From assembly GCF_003286085.1 (NCBI RefSeq), contig NW_020825298.1, positions 3,782,001 to 3,846,000 on the forward strand: a DNA stretch of 64,000 nucleotides. The letters run 5' to 3'. Positions within the stretch are counted from its first letter, which is position 1; each line of letters starts with the position of its first letter. Source of the DNA: Drosophila persimilis. Lineage: Eukaryota; Arthropoda; Insecta; Diptera; Drosophilidae. Shown piece after piece: positions 12,701-23,900 of the stretch. Position numbers and translations under genes: made by a program. The notes under the pieces are model-generated. The model was not told the origin of the DNA. It searched no databases and saw only the letters and a list, made by a program, of their open reading frames with translations.

Positions 12701-15700
12701 GACCTTCGGGCTGTTGTTCTGCTACTATTAGGTATTGTCCTGTCTTCCGCTTTGCTGCTAATACAAAAAGAGAATAAGCCCTTTAATCGCACAAAGTCGT
12801 GGGCGGTCACGGGCGAGGGTTGCTTGAAACATGGAAAGGTTTCAACAGAAGGAAAATAGGCGATGGCCTGCAACATTTGTTAGTAAATGAGATCTGTTTA
12901 AGGAGATCTTTGGTTTGTTGTTAGACGGAGATCATCCTTGGTTCGCCCTAGAATCGCTGATTCGAGCGGACCGAACCAAGGGATTACCGCATCCCACCGA
13001 ATCTCTATCCTTTTCTACTTGTAGACCAGGCTTATCTGTTGATGAAGCATAACTTCTGTTTTCATGCTGGGATTATATGGAATTCTCTTTCTTGTGTGGA
13101 AATTCCATTTACTTTTCATTAGCCGCAATTACCACTGGCAGCCCTCGCTGTGGCATTCCCAGCATTCCCGCTTTTCTCTCGGCTTTTGTGTTATACTACA
13201 CGCTTGTATCCTTGTGTCCTTGTGTCCTGGTGGCACAGTCACAACAGACCTTCCTTGCCACCGATTCCATAACTATGGGGTCATGGGGCGGGCAGGGGGC
13301 AGCGGGCAGCGGGTAGCGGGTAGCGGGTCGAGAGCTAATGGGACATGTGAGCCGATTTTGTGTGTGAGTTTTCAAAAAGCCGCCGACAACACAAAATCAT
13401 TGGCACAAAACAAAGCTGTCAATTTGCCAGCAATTTCCCGTGTGTCGACAATGGCAGCGAAGAAGAAGGGGCAAAATTGAACAACGACGACAAAAACGCT
13501 TGGGGCACAAGCACAGGAAATTGCACGCATAACTATTAAGTGGCATGCGCCAAGGGGAAATGAACACACCAAGGAGGGGCGGGACGGGGCGGGGTGGCGT
13601 CCTGGGCAACAACGCATTATCATTGGCCCTTTTATGGGGCGATGGTGGCAACATTTCTGTCTTAGTCCTTGCCATTAAATGACCCTTAAAATCAACCAAC
13701 ACCCACCAAAAGATCAAGGAAAGCATATTTCATCAAAATTGCCAGACGAAAGTTTAAGGTTGTAGCATTTTGCAAAGGAAACTTGAAATCATTTTCATGA
13801 ATTTTCAACGAAGTTGCTAAAAGTTTTTGACAGCAAATGTTTGACAAATGTAGGACTAAGTGGGCAAGAAGCTATTGACCTGGATATGGGGTTCAGAGGT
13901 TGAAATTTAGTTGGTGTTTAATAATTATTACAGATTTAGGAGGCTAAATGGTCCCCTAACAACGTTCAATGCTATTCCCATCATATACCTCAGAACCACT
14001 CTCTAATATTGTTCTTTTTACCTCTAATAAATACAAATATAATTGTCGTTGCACTTTTGTGTCTTTATCAGTTCAAATATTCTAACAATTTCAAAGCTGT
14101 TCGCTTAAACTGCAACCTGTTGCAGCCTTTTCAAACACTTCTTATCGAGATTAAAGCTCGCGTGATATCCGACTGCATATCATGGGGTAAGTGAGAGGAA
14201 AACTCCATGGAATTCTTATAGGAAAATCATGCAAATGTGCCAATAACTGATGCAATTTATTTAACAAACGCCACAACACGCAATTCGCCGCACGCTCGGC
14301 TCCGGCTCTGGCTCCGGCTCTGGCTCTGGAGAACTGAAATGAAAATTGAATCCAAGGAAAATAAGAGAAACCAAAGGAGAATGAAATAAAAGAAAAAAAT
14401 GAAAAAGGGAACAGAGCACAGAGCACAATATAATGAAAATAAAAATGAAAAGGAGAAAAACAAGAGCTGAAATGAAATGCAATTCGTGGAGAAAATAAGG
14501 AATTGTGTTCTATTGGTGGAAGCTTCTCTGTTGGCTTTAGTTTTATGGTAACCACCAATCCACCTTAAACCCTTCCTGCCTTAAGATCCAGCGGAAAAGT
14601 TGCAGAGTCGCGGAGTCATTAAACAAAAGGCAAACGCCAAGGCCTCGAAAGGAAGTCGGTTACGGCTTATAGTCACTTGTGCCCGCCCGGGTATAGCCCG
14701 TTCTTTTAGCCAAATTCGTGACGTTCTCGTGTTTATCAGGCTCCAGCAATTCCCTGTTCTGTTCTGTTCTTTGTACGAGTGGCACGAGTATTATTACAGT
14801 TTGTGCTCTTCCTCTTCTTTTTTCCCTCTTTTTTCCAATGGCTGGTGATGCCTTTTAGCATTTTGTGTAATTGCTTTGTGGGAAATAGTAAAAATATATA
14901 TGTTTTGCATGGCTGTATGTCTTTGTAGCTCCAGCTTGGGAATACACTGCAAGAAAATATCCTGGGGGTTGCTTAAAAGGGAAAAACAATGGAATCGAAT
15001 ATTTGAATATTTTAAATTCTAAAGCTTAATATTTCCCAGACCTTAAGATGAAGCTATAAAGTTTTCAGGTCTAATTTGTAGCTGCATTTATCAGCTTTTC
15101 AGAATGGGAAAGTTCATTACAATCAGATGCAAGATACTTAAGTTTGGAGAAAAAAAAGAACCACTTCCCAAATAAAAATCATAAAAAATACCTATTTTTT
15201 TAGGAAAAAAATCTATAGTTCATTGAAATGTTTCAAGCCCCAAATCTATCAGAAAAAATCGGGTTAATTCGTCGAGTAAAAAAGAGTTCGGTAATGATTG
15301 TCTAGTGCCATCAGAGAAACCCTATTAGAGTCCCTTCTTAGCCCATCAGGCCATGGATTTTTCTCTCAGTGCTGGGTCTTTTGGTACATAATAGTTCTGT
15401 GGGCTTGGCATGACTCGGCGATGTCTTAGTGCTGACATAATTGATATGGCCACCTAGCACAGTTTTCCATTCCCCCACCCCCCGAGTTTTCCATTCTGTT
15501 GTTTCATTTTTTTGCAGTTGGCGTGCGCCAGGCCATGTACACGCAATCGAGAGCTGTGTGCGGGAGTGGAGTGGGGGAGGGGACTCTCTCCGGGGGACCT
15601 GGGCACGCAAATGGAGGATTCCAGCTGAAATGTGGCTTCTTCTGGCAAAAGTTTTGCTAACCATTCGCTGGCGCTCTGGTGGATTCCCGAGCAATTCAGT

Positions 15701-18700
15701 TTAAATTTAACCCGCGACGGGCCAAGTACACAAAAAAGTCGAGCCACCAGCCAGCGCCGAGCCACTTGCCACGGGCAGGAAACAATAAAGAACGAAACAG
15801 AGCAAAACAGACACACAATTTTGGCTGAGAAAAGTGCTGCGCAAATATTGGTTGTTGTCTCATCATTAAAAGCGCATTTTGCCAGCTAATTACCGCGGAA
15901 AGGGTGTGGATCCCCCCACCAGCCTAAGCCAGCCGAGTGATGTATTAATTTCAAGTGAAAGTAATGTAAATCAACCGGGCACGACATTGCCGCAAAGTCA
16001 ATTTCCGTTGGATTCCATGTTGAGGCCAGGCACTGGAAGGGGCGGCCAGCGGTGTAACGGTGTTCTAGCTGTATCTGAGGCAGGAATCGAAAGAGACGAC
16101 CCATCAAAGAGTCGAATCACCAGGCGGCTAACCGTCATTACCATCGTGGTCGTCGTCGCCGTGCGCGCCATGAGTCGTCTGCGGCGTGAGAGTAGCCGAC
16201 AAAGCGTCATCACCGTCGAGCTGATACAGTTCATAATTCAGTATCGTGCCCAGGAGACGCAGGACAAGAAGAAAAGGTTCGATCCAGCTTCAATCCTGAC
16301 CTTCCTAAAATCAAAAGAAAAACAAAAACAAAAACCATACAAAGAACTTTTCATTATGTTGTCTGTCTCTGAAGCGGAGCATGCCATGCTCACGGAATGG
16401 TACTCGTTTTTAAATACAATATAATTCTACAAAACCAAAACCAAAACCCCTAAACCACAACCAACAAAAAGTACAATTAACCAACGGTCCCATGTAGTGT
16501 GTCGGTCCGAAGGCAAAACTCTAGCTCTAACTCTGTGAAATGTCAACCAACGATGTAAATATCCGTCCAAACCGCAAACCGTCCAGTCCTGGCACTTTGG
16601 TGGGAAATGCACACAAATAAATTCACTTGAAAAATGTTCTTGCGTGCGGTGCGGCGTGGTGTGTTATGCAAGAATGATGAGATGTGTGGAACATGGCTGC
16701 CAGATAGGGTTAATGGTGTTCAAAGAAGTTATCGGTACAGGAAGTGCCCAGTGCCAGGGGAAGTGCAAAAATGAAAGTGTAATAGAATGGAAAAATATAT
16801 ACTAGGTATATATTTCATGAACTTTGAAATGCTTTTAGTTGAATCATTCCTGTAAAAGGATACTCTCTAAATTGCATTGCTGTTAGCTATTACTTCCAGT
16901 TCCAGTTTTCGTGGATACCATCAAGACGAAGAACACCCAAAGTGATTTAAACTCTAAAGACCACACAATAGCGCTATGGCTACATTTGAAGCCACCTCAA
17001 ATGCTGTGGTTCACCACCAGATTATTCACTGCGGCAGTGCGAGTACTCATATAATCTCGTGTCAGTGCAAAATGCTAATCCCAACGCCAAACAAGCTGCA
17101 GACCAGATCCTGCCAGAGCCCTGAAGTTTGTCTAATTAACCATAATTGAATATTTCGCTAATTTGCTTAAGTCGACTCGACTCTGCCTCGCACTCTGCCA
17201 CAGTCTTGGTACTGTTTTTCAGTTTCTATAGAGCGCTTAAGTGCTTTGCAGCTCTTTGGATAGCATGTAATGAGAGGCAGATGTTTTTCCAAGAACAGTT
17301 CTCTTTGATACGCAAGCAAATTCAATGAAAACGTGTACGAATGAGTCAGATCTCGACTAGGAAATACCCTGGAATGAAATTATTATATATTTCCGGTTAC
17401 AATTATCTTCTGATGTAATATTTATGGGTTAACGACCTTTGGAAAATGGGAAAGTATGAGGTCTACGATAGCTCTGGATATTCTACTATTTCATTCAAAG
17501 ACATGGCATCACGCCTGCTAATGGATGATTGAAAGACCTTCATGACTTCTTTGCCAGAATAGTTGTTATCCTATAGTTCCGATACATTTACCCTTCCAAA
17601 GGCAGTTTTTCGCACAAGTGGAATTAAGCCTATTATACACATAACAGCCTCCCTTATTATCCCACACTCTTTTACAGGGTACAATATAATATTTTTTAAA
17701 GAAATTTTACACGGGTCTGAAACTTAATAAGGAGGGGAAAAAAATCTCCTCAAGGCGTTTCCATGGAAATGCATTGATTGGGTCTCTGGGAGCAGAAGGA
17801 CACTGCACCTAATAGACCAATTAGTGAGGGATTTCACTATGCGAGTAGATGTGTGTGCGTACGGGTGTATACTTGTATGAGGGACTGTTGCCAACGCCAA
17901 TTAGGATGGCTTGATGGAAAGTTCCTGGAATGGAGTCGACGACGTTGCTCCTGGCACGTTTCGTTCTCAGTGTTGTTCCTGTTACCGTGTTGAACGAGTA
18001 GATGTTGCACCTATCCGTATATCGTAGCATGTACATACTTGGCATGCAATTAAGAAAATCCGACAAGTCACCACGCCCATTGAACCACCCACATGCCACA
18101 TGCCATATGCCACATGCCACTCGATGCATGCTGCACTCTGCCTGCCTTTGTTAGCTTTTTGCTAAGTAGCAAGTTTTTACTGTACCGCATTCCAACACCA
18201 CACAATCCTCAATCCCCTCCCTCAATATTCTCCACCCACTCCCACTAGTTGAGATGTTAACTAACTGTAGTATCTGTAGTATCTAAAACTGTATCTGTTT
18301 CTTTAACCAACAAACCAAACTTTATTTTCCGCTTTACACAAAATAAAAACTAAAGTTCTGTTCTTCCCCGAATAAAACAAAGCAAAGATTTCCTTTTTCC
18401 CTACCAATTTTTAACCCACACAAAAAAAAGTTCGGTTTATATTATTTCTTTTAACTAATTTCTTATTATATTAAAACTTAGCTTTAAACTATTTTCAATT
18501 AAAGGAAGAAATTCAATAGAAATTTCTATTTTATTTTTGTACATTTCGTGAATATTGTTTCTGGTAATTTCGTTTAACAATTAATCTAGAGAAAGTATCT
18601 TTAAATGCAGCCAAACTAATAGATTGTTTTCTTTTCCCATCCGCCCATCCGCCCTGCCCCCTACCCAACCAATCCCCCAACCCCCTGCAGGCGCCTGGCC

Positions 18701-20939
18701 GACGAGGACGATGAATTATCGGAGGTGCAGCCGGATGCAGTGCCACCGGAGGTGCGCGAGTGGTTGGCCTCCACGTTCACGCGCCAGATGGCCACCAGCC
18801 GCCGCAAGAGCGACGAGAAGCCCAAGTTCCGTTCGGTGGCCCACGCCATACGGGCTGGCATCTTTGTGGACCGCATTTACAGGCGCGTATCCAGCTCCGC
18901 ATTGATGCAATTTCCACCCGATGTGGTCAAGCTACTTAAGGTGAGTCGAGGTCTATTCTAATGGAACATTAAGTAGATGAGGCGGAGAGTTCCCAGGAAT
19001 GAGAGAACCGTATACAATAGAGCTTAGTCTTAGGCTAGGAGGAGTATTATATCTTCTCTATATGTACATCTGGATATATTCAAACATTTGATTGCCAACA
19101 GAACCTGGATGACTGGACATTCGATGTTTTTGCTCTGACGGAGGCGGCCAGCGGACAGGTGGTCAAGTATGTGGCCTACGACCTGTTGAATCGCTACGGA
19201 GTGATACACAAATTTAAGATTGCACCCGGCGTGCTGGAGGCGTTCCTGCACCGCGTGGAGGAGGGCTACTGTCGGTACCGCAATCCGTACCACAACAATC
19301 TGCACGCGGTGGATGTGATGCAGACGATCCACTACTGTCTGTGCAACACGGGCCTGATGAACTGGCTGACGGACCTGGAGATATTCGCCTCGCTGCTGGC
19401 CGCCCTGCTGCACGATTACGAGCACACGGGCACCACCAACAACTTCCACGTGATGTCCGGCTCGGAGACGGCGCTGATGTACAACGACCGGGCGGTGCTG
19501 GAGAACCACCATGTGAGCGCCAGCTTCCGGCTGCTGCGGGAGGACGAGTACAACATATTGTCGCATTTGTCGCGCGAGGAGTACCGCGAGATGCGCACCT
19601 TGGTGATCGACATGGTGCTGGGCACCGACATGACCAATCACTTCCAGCAGATGAAGACAATGCGCAACCTGCTGACGCTGCAGGAGGCGACCATTGACAA
19701 GTCGAAGGTGCTGTCCCTGGTGCTGCACTGCTGTGATATCTCCCATCCGGCCAAACAGTGGGGCGTGCACCAGCGCTGGACCATGCTGCTGCTGGAGGAG
19801 TTCTTCCGCCAGGGCGACCTCGAGAAGGAGCTCGGACTGCCGTTCAGTCCGCTCTGCGATCGCAACAACACGCTCGTCGCCGAGTCGCAGATCTGTTTCA
19901 TCGACTTCATCGTCGAGCCCAGCATGGGCGTCATGTCCGACATGCTCGAGTACATCCTGACCCCCATCGCCCCCGTACTAAAGACGAAGCCGTTGCCGCT
20001 GCTGGAGCAAGAAGGGGCCAGCCTGGTGGGCGGCTCCCGGCCCTCCGACCGTCGCACTGATGAGAAGTCCTCCGACTGCAGTGCCCCGCCCATGGCCCGC
20101 AAGAGCCTCACCGGCGGCACTACTACCAAGTTCGTAATACCCAAGCCCTGGCTTCTCTGTCTCGCCGAAAACAAAAAGATCTGGAAGGAGCAGGCCGTCA
20201 AAGGTGAGTTCCCCTGTCCCTGTCTTTGTCCCTCTCCCTGTCGCTGCTTCAGCCTAATTCTTTATTAATTATCATATTAATTGGCTGCCTTGTCGCCCAT
20301 TGGACCATCGTCCCGCTTTCTGTAGTCTGTACTCGAGTATTAGGCTCGTTAATTGAGTTTGAATGGCCTTCGCTTTGATCTCGGCCAACCAGCCACCCAC
20401 CCAGCCAGCCAGCCATTTGTTATTAATGCTAAAACCATCTTACGCAGAGCTCTTGGATCGGCGCCAAAAGAGCGGCCATCAAACCTAGCATCAGGACCAA
20501 GCCCCGAAGCGAAAACAAAAATCTCATTTGAAACTAAAGTAAGCTGTCCCCGACACAAGTAGGGATAAAGGCAAAAGAAGTGAAGACAGAATGAAAGAAC
20601 AAAACAAAAAATCTAGAATGCAACATAGAAATCATTATGGACTGAAAAAAGGAGCTCATGCTGTCAGTACTCTTCTAAATGTATACCCAAATAAATGCTC
20701 TATCGTCTAAGTTTTTCTTTGAGTCTAGCCCGTAGAATATATTGAGAAATAACCACGATTAACATATATGTTATTCTTCAGATGCCGAGAGCCGTGCTTT
20801 GGCCACCGCTGCAGAGGAAGCCGCTGCCAACGCCGCGGAAGACGGAGACAAGCCTGCAGCGGAAACGGAAGCTGGCGGCGAGGAAACAGCAGCAGCAACA
20901 GAGGCGGAGGCGGCGGCAGATGGCGGTGCAGCCACCTAA
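455..20939 (+). CDS. Pde1c: Pde1c, Ca2+/calmodulin-dependent cyclic nucleotide phosphodiesterase 1 (5' end outside window)
   Basis: This hydrolyses cAMP and/or cGMP and belongs to the PDE1 family, whose members are activated by Ca2+/calmodulin and act in the cytosol. The join I support is 455-706, 2801-3353, 3432-3545, 18691-18940, 19102-20203, 20782-20939. All junctions are GT/AG and the phases agree; it codes for 808 residues plus a stop at 20937-20939. The N-terminal half visible here is Ser/Gly/Ala-rich and looks disordered. The PDE1 N-terminal region follows (ending in VLEAVFIDES, then RLADEDDELSEV), then the HD-type catalytic domain with HNNLHAVD, LLHDYEHTG and CDISHPAKQW, which supply the metal-binding His and Asp residues. 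The tail is Ala/Glu-rich. The first exon seen starts with two bases of a split codon, so the start codon lies left of the window. The 15.1 kb fourth intron encloses esc. Family assignment is firm; the isoform structure is inferred from splice signals. Confidence 0.95.
707..2800 (+). other. Pde1c intron, AT-rich
   Basis: No gene is supported here. A cluster of CGATA/TATCG words lies at about 1153-1200. A short tract of near-identical words (GCAAGGCAAGCCAAGCCAAG) is at about 2080-2100, and (GGAGAA)n-like repeats are at 2353-2373. The intron ends in the acceptor CTTTTTGCAG at 2791-2800. Confidence 0.7.
2801..3353 (+). CDS. Pde1c: Pde1c coding exon with RHGSLTIIRRTNSRNFSQ start
   Basis: This exon of 553 nt enters with two bases (completing an Arg codon) and leaves with AG before the donor GTGAGT at 3354. 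The peptide is Ser/Thr/Asn-rich, with a basic start (TIIRRTNSRNFSQ) and an end ALNKAAGR that runs into IRSLLRRMDHE of the next exon. The basic segments near its ends are candidates for the calmodulin-binding or phosphorylation region of PDE1 proteins. That role is inferred from position, not from a clear motif. Confidence 0.85.
3432..3545 (+). CDS. Pde1c: Pde1c coding exon, PDE1 N-terminal domain
   Basis: Flanked by a 78-nt intron upstream (3354-3431), this 114-nt exon encodes IRSLLRRMDHETVAYEDM and continues to AARVLEAVFIDES. It matches the conserved block before the catalytic domain of PDE1 enzymes. It ends with AG before the donor GTAGGA, and the codon is completed by the G at 18691 to give Arg. 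The downstream intron is 15,145 nt, unusually long beside the others in this gene. Confidence 0.9.
4006..4068 (+). CDS. Pde1c: Candidate Pde1c cassette exon (63 nt)
   Basis: This is inside the giant intron. It has an AG acceptor at 4004-4005 (TTGAGCAG) and a strong donor GTAAGT at 4069-4074. The length is exactly 63 nt and the phase suits insertion between the exons at 3545 and 18691. The first A completes the Arg codon begun by AG at 3544-3545. Twenty codons follow (SPTTGKTKLGQIASSVENE). The last GA is completed by the G of 18691 to Glu. The peptide has no stop and an ordinary, non-repetitive composition. The polypyrimidine tract is only moderate. It would insert 21 residues just before the RLADEDDELS segment. 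I infer alternative splicing; cDNA evidence is lacking. Confidence 0.55.
5920..6578 (+). CDS. Pde1c: Candidate alternative 3'-terminal exon of Pde1c
   Basis: An open frame runs from just after an in-frame TGA near 5912 to the TAA at 6576-6578. The acceptor CCAGCAG ends at 5919. The entry phase fits a join from exon 3432-3545 (AG plus C gives Ser, then ESARQRCNGNC) or from the cassette exon. It encodes about 219 residues: His/Ser-rich, then acidic KRSEEEEAQPGG, then Thr/Ala/Ser-rich with a Thr run near 6380-6410, ending basic (HRQRRLRTPVWARSMS). AATAAA occurs at 6547-6552, before the stop. Used as a last exon it would give a short Pde1c-derived protein without the catalytic domain. The low-complexity composition means a chance open frame cannot be ruled out. 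Confidence 0.35.
7185..7300 (+). promoter_or_regulatory. Putative esc promoter region
   Basis: Just upstream of the esc start are AGTGTGACCA (7199-7208, the Drosophila core-promoter motif 1 on the reverse strand), a DRE-like ATCGATA at 7218-7224 and a TATCG word at 7191-7195. The sequence then turns T/A-rich. These motifs are typical of broadly expressed, TATA-less fly genes. The exact start of transcription cannot be read from sequence. Confidence 0.5.
7403..8922 (+). CDS. esc: esc, extra sexcombs: WD40 Polycomb (PRC2) subunit, EED homologue
   Basis: ESC binds the methyltransferase E(z) in the nucleus, recognises H3K27me3 and is needed for H3K27 methylation and Hox silencing. The join is 7403-7459, 7554-7687, 7758-7929, 8011-8922, all GT/AG and in phase, giving 424 residues; as I recall the melanogaster protein has about 425. 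The start MSSDKVKNGNEHDSDDS and the acidic then Ser/Arg/Lys-rich N-tail (SKRRGRRSTKSKPK) are diagnostic. Then come the WD40 repeats of a seven-bladed propeller: FATAGSNRCTVYECP, LLSGSKDHAIRLWN, RIVSSGMDHSLKLWCL, FVLSKSCENAIICWKP, LGNQHGKVYVWELDP and the closing VYVCDDATVWRWN. An ATTAAA at 9021-9026 may be its poly(A) signal. The gene sits wholly inside a Pde1c intron in the same orientation and has its own promoter motifs. Confidence 0.97.
9021..9026 (+). terminator. Possible esc poly(A) signal ATTAAA
   Basis: The variant signal ATTAAA lies about 100 nt after the esc stop. No canonical AATAAA lies closer. It matters because polyadenylation here must not cut the overlapping Pde1c pre-mRNA. Confidence 0.3.
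9389..9667. mobile_element. Small element with 14-bp terminal inverted repeats
   Basis: TGGTATACCCTTGC at 9389-9402 is perfectly inverted at 9654-9667 (GCAAGGGTATACCA). The 279-bp span between is AT-rich with no coding frame I trust. The ends resemble the TATACCC...GGGTATA termini of Drosophila DINE-1/Helentron-type non-autonomous elements, so a truncated member is likely. I see no clear target-site duplication. Confidence 0.4.
13277..13328 (+). repeat. G-rich short tandem repeat, G-quadruplex-capable
   Basis: The + strand carries more than six runs of three or more G, with units like GCGGGCA and GCGGGTA. It lies in the intron, on the non-template strand of Pde1c. Confidence 0.6.
16170..16276 (+). 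CDS. Pde1c: Candidate alternative first coding exon of Pde1c
   Basis: An ATG at 16170 opens MSRLRRESSRQSVITVELIQ and then a basic KKK end. The frame reaches a possible donor GTTCGA at 16277 with AG left over, exactly the phase needed to join 18691 (giving R-RLADEDDE). The sequence 15.7-16.15 kb looks like a 5' leader (A-rich, no strong repeats). Such an exon would replace the long N-terminus with a short basic, amphipathic one, as in other PDE1 isoforms. The weak point is the donor. A better GTGAGA at 16186 is out of phase for this ATG but could serve a non-coding first exon. Without splicing the frame runs on to a stop at 16422-16424. Confidence 0.3.
16425..18690 (+). other. Pde1c intron, 3' part
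   Basis: No gene is supported. The region is AT-rich, with a run of CCACATGCCA words at about 18085-18120. It ends in a long C/T tract and the acceptor CCCCCTGCAG at 18681-18690. Confidence 0.7.
18691..18940 (+). CDS. Pde1c: Pde1c coding exon, start of PDE1 core
   Basis: This exon of 250 nt begins with the third base of an Arg codon and ends in phase 0 at the donor GTGAGT. It encodes RLADEDDELSEVQPDAVPPE and onward through VREWLASTFTRQ to FPPDVVKLLK. The block DEDDELS...VPSEVRDWLASTFTR is a hallmark of PDE1 enzymes just before the catalytic domain. Confidence 0.95.
19102..20203 (+). CDS. Pde1c: Pde1c coding exon, catalytic domain
   Basis: This 1,102-nt exon encodes the whole HD-type phosphodiesterase domain from NLDDWTFDVF to WLLCLAENKKIWKEQAVK. 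Visible signatures are HNNLHAVD (from 19291), LLHDYEHTGTTNNFH, LENHHVSASFRLL, CDISHPAKQW, LLEEFFRQGDLEKELGLPFS and QICFIDFIVEPS. These supply the metal-coordinating His/Asp residues and the purine-pocket Gln. A Ser/Arg-rich segment follows (SDRRTDEKSSDCSAPPMARKSL). Nothing in the domain looks degraded. Confidence 0.97.
20782..20939 (+). CDS. Pde1c: Pde1c last coding exon, Ala/Glu-rich tail
   Basis: The acceptor TTATTCTTCAG ends at 20781. The split codon gives Asp, then AESRALATAAEEAAANAAED and a Glu/Ala/Gly tail of about 50 residues to the TAA at 20937-20939. The composition suggests a disordered or helical acidic tail. If the intron at 20204 is retained, the protein would instead end after about 20 read-through residues at 20266-20268. 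Confidence 0.85.
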
Positions 20940-23900
20940 ACATACACATAGGAAAAAAATAAAACAACAAAAACTTGAACAAAAATTAAAAATGAATTAG
21001 CAAGCACACAAACAACCACAATTCCAAATGAACAAAAGAAAATGGTATAATGTTATATACGCTTAGGAGCAACATAGAAAATATGATTATAAAAACCGCT
21101 TCAGATGCGCTCTCTCTATGTGAATGTTGGTAGAATTAGAGATGCTTAGGATCTGTAGTTGGAACAGAGACAAGATACAAGATAAATACTAAAATATATA
21201 TATATTATAATACATCAATTGTTGTTGCAAGAATTAAGAAATTATTAAGGACAGGCGGCACAAAGCATATGGATATGAATACGAATTAAAGTTCCAGTTC
21301 GCGTAGAATGTACAGAACGAGTACATATGTGTATAGGAGGATGGGATGGGAATTCGATGGTTCGTTTCGAGAAGCATTTATAGTTAGATTTGAGTTATAG
21401 GACACTCTAACCTTAACCATGACCTGTATTTGCATTAGTTTTTAGTGACATGTGGAATTTACGTACATATATAATTATATGATTTCTATAAGTTTGATTT
21501 ATGGAATTTTGTTCCAATTAAAGTACATATATTTTTGTAACCATTTCCATTGATTTGTTCTGCGTTTCTCTTTTTTGTTTTTCTGGTTTTTTGGTTTTCT
21601 TTCTGTCTTTGCATTTAATAAGCATTGAAATTGCTCAACTTTAAGTGTTGTTTGCTCGATGGGACGACAGCCCAGAGTCAGATTCTAGCGCTGTTTAGAT
21701 CTTAAGTACCTTAACTAAAAACTAACCGAAGAAATACCTGAGAACCTAGCTATACGACTTTGTATATATACTCTTCCTTAACCACTAACAGACTTAGACT
21801 TTCCTCCAAAGCAAAAAGGATTTCTAACCATTTTCCACTCTACAAATGCACATAGCTACCTATACGAAAGAATATACACTATACATATATGATTAAGGAT
21901 ATAATAGTCACGATTTCTACAAAAAAACATATTTATTTTTATACATGAGCGAGTGAGAGAGATATAGGGAGGGAGAGAGAGTGAGTGAGGGCGAGAAGTG
22001 AGAAGGATTTAAATCGCAACCGAGTTTTGATTTCCTTTCGTTTGGGTTTTTCTTTCCTTTAACCAACTTGAAATGTTTTCAAACGTTTTTCAAAATGTCT
22101 GATAGCGGGACCATTCTTTTAAGATTTACCACTGTTCTTTACTACCAGTGCAGCAGAGTGAAGCCGGGTGCAGCAGCAGAAAATGGGGGCCGAAAATGAA
22201 AAACAACCAGCCGTAAGCAACCGTTAGCGAAACCGGGCAGAAGGAGAGTCAAAGGGCAGTGGTAAATGTGCTTAGCAGTAAGGTACCAAATTATCAGCTG
22301 AAATTGGGATCATAGCTTTATTAAGGTAGTCAATAAATGTACGAACACGTGGCAAGCCATACATACCCGTACATGTATGTATGCAGGATGTGTATAGAGG
22401 AAGGAGAGCATGCCATATCTACTGGTAGCTACACAGCCACACACCACACAATAAAAGACAACACAACACAACACAACAGAATACACACAGCAAAATAATC
22501 TACTCCTAACCATTAAAGTACATATAGCAACAAGTATATCTATTACATATATAATAACAAAACCAAAAATATAAATACGAGCATGTATCTTAATGTATAT
22601 CAAACTTGAACGCTCAAAGCGATACGCATATATACATACATATATATATCGGATATATTTAGAAACTCTCTCATAAATCTGTACAAAAATTCGTATATAA
22701 CATAGAGTTAGTAGTAGAGGAAAATGTTGTGCAAACTTCAACCGAAAAATGTTGTTATTAATCTCAAACTACAGATAAATGTTTAACAAACTATTCGAAC
22801 ATGCATACATACGAGTATGTGGCGATATATGAGATTTATGATTCAATGTTATTAGCAAAATGTAGCTTAGTAGTAACATACGAGTAACACATAAATACAT
22901 ACATATGTACATTAATACGTATATGTATATGAAGACCCTACGTACATACATATGTACATACACGTATGTAATGCCAGACAATGCAAACCACTTTTCTGAG
23001 AAGTTTCCAAGCATCTTTCAAATCAATCCTAGCCATCCTTTTGACCTTTTCCTTTAGCTGGTGAAAGAATATAACATACATACAAGCATACTAAACACTA
23101 AACACACATATATAAAACTATATAAGTTGAAAGCAATCATTACATTTAAATATAATATATTATATACATATATACTATATGTTATATGTAACAACAACTA
23201 ACAAGAGTACATTTTGTGTAAATAAAAGTGGCACAGGATGCAATATTTGATTTAGAGCATTAGCCGAGCACAGTAACTAAAAGAGCCACAAGAACCCCTC
23301 CTCCCCCAGTCATCGTATCCTATCCTATCCTACAGTTTCACATAATACTAATATACTGTAAATAACTTTGTTTAATCTTTTTTCATTTATTGGCCAGTTA
23401 TTAATTATGTATCTTATAAGCTAACTAATGTGTACTTAAAAAGTTTTCGCAAAACCAACTAAAATCAAAAACCAGAAGAAAAGCCTACTAATGAAATGTT
23501 TTTAATTTTCCTACTACGTTAAACTCAACATTTAATTATGCATATTCAAATGTGTGTATTTATGGGCCTGGCTGGTAATGGTGAATAGCGGAAAACCCAT
23601 TTGAGATAAAAGATAAAATGAATATGGCTGAGATGTATGCTTATTACAAAATACTTTCAAGTAAATTATAATAACACCATATGACTTTTAATATACTAAT
23701 AAAATTCTTATTAAACCTAATCAAAATAACTTTAATTAGTGTTCGACCGAGGAAAATATATAATTTTATCCGAATAGCAGCAAATATTTTGACCACTTTT
23801 TGAACAAATTAACCTTTTTTTGATATATTTTTTTGAGTAACTCCAGCAAATTGCGAGTAGCTAAAGCCAAGCCAGCTTCCAAACAGTTTTTAACAGGTAT

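Larger units (their letters stand above)
8923..15699 (+). other. Pde1c intron downstream of esc, no gene seen
   Basis: Apart from the small element at 9389-9667, I see only intronic sequence. Notable tracts are GGCTTGGGGCTTGGGG near 9841-9866, CGTCCACGTCCACGTCC near 10290-10313, a G-rich (CGGGTAG)n stretch at 13277-13328 and (CTCTGGCTCCGG)n near 14300-14330. The many short frames, including an Arg/Gly-rich one on the minus strand at 9988-10368, follow repeats and lack splice or start context. Confidence 0.6.

Noticed and set aside
15879..16169. Upstream extension of the frame before the ATG at 16170
   Set aside because: The frame begins in leader-like sequence with no conserved features. Only the part from 16170 has phase support for splicing into Pde1c.
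20204..20268. Read-through extension of the catalytic exon
   Set aside because: A strong GTGAGT donor and a phase-compatible acceptor at 20781 with an Ala/Glu-rich tail explain the exon end better; intron retention stays a minor possibility.
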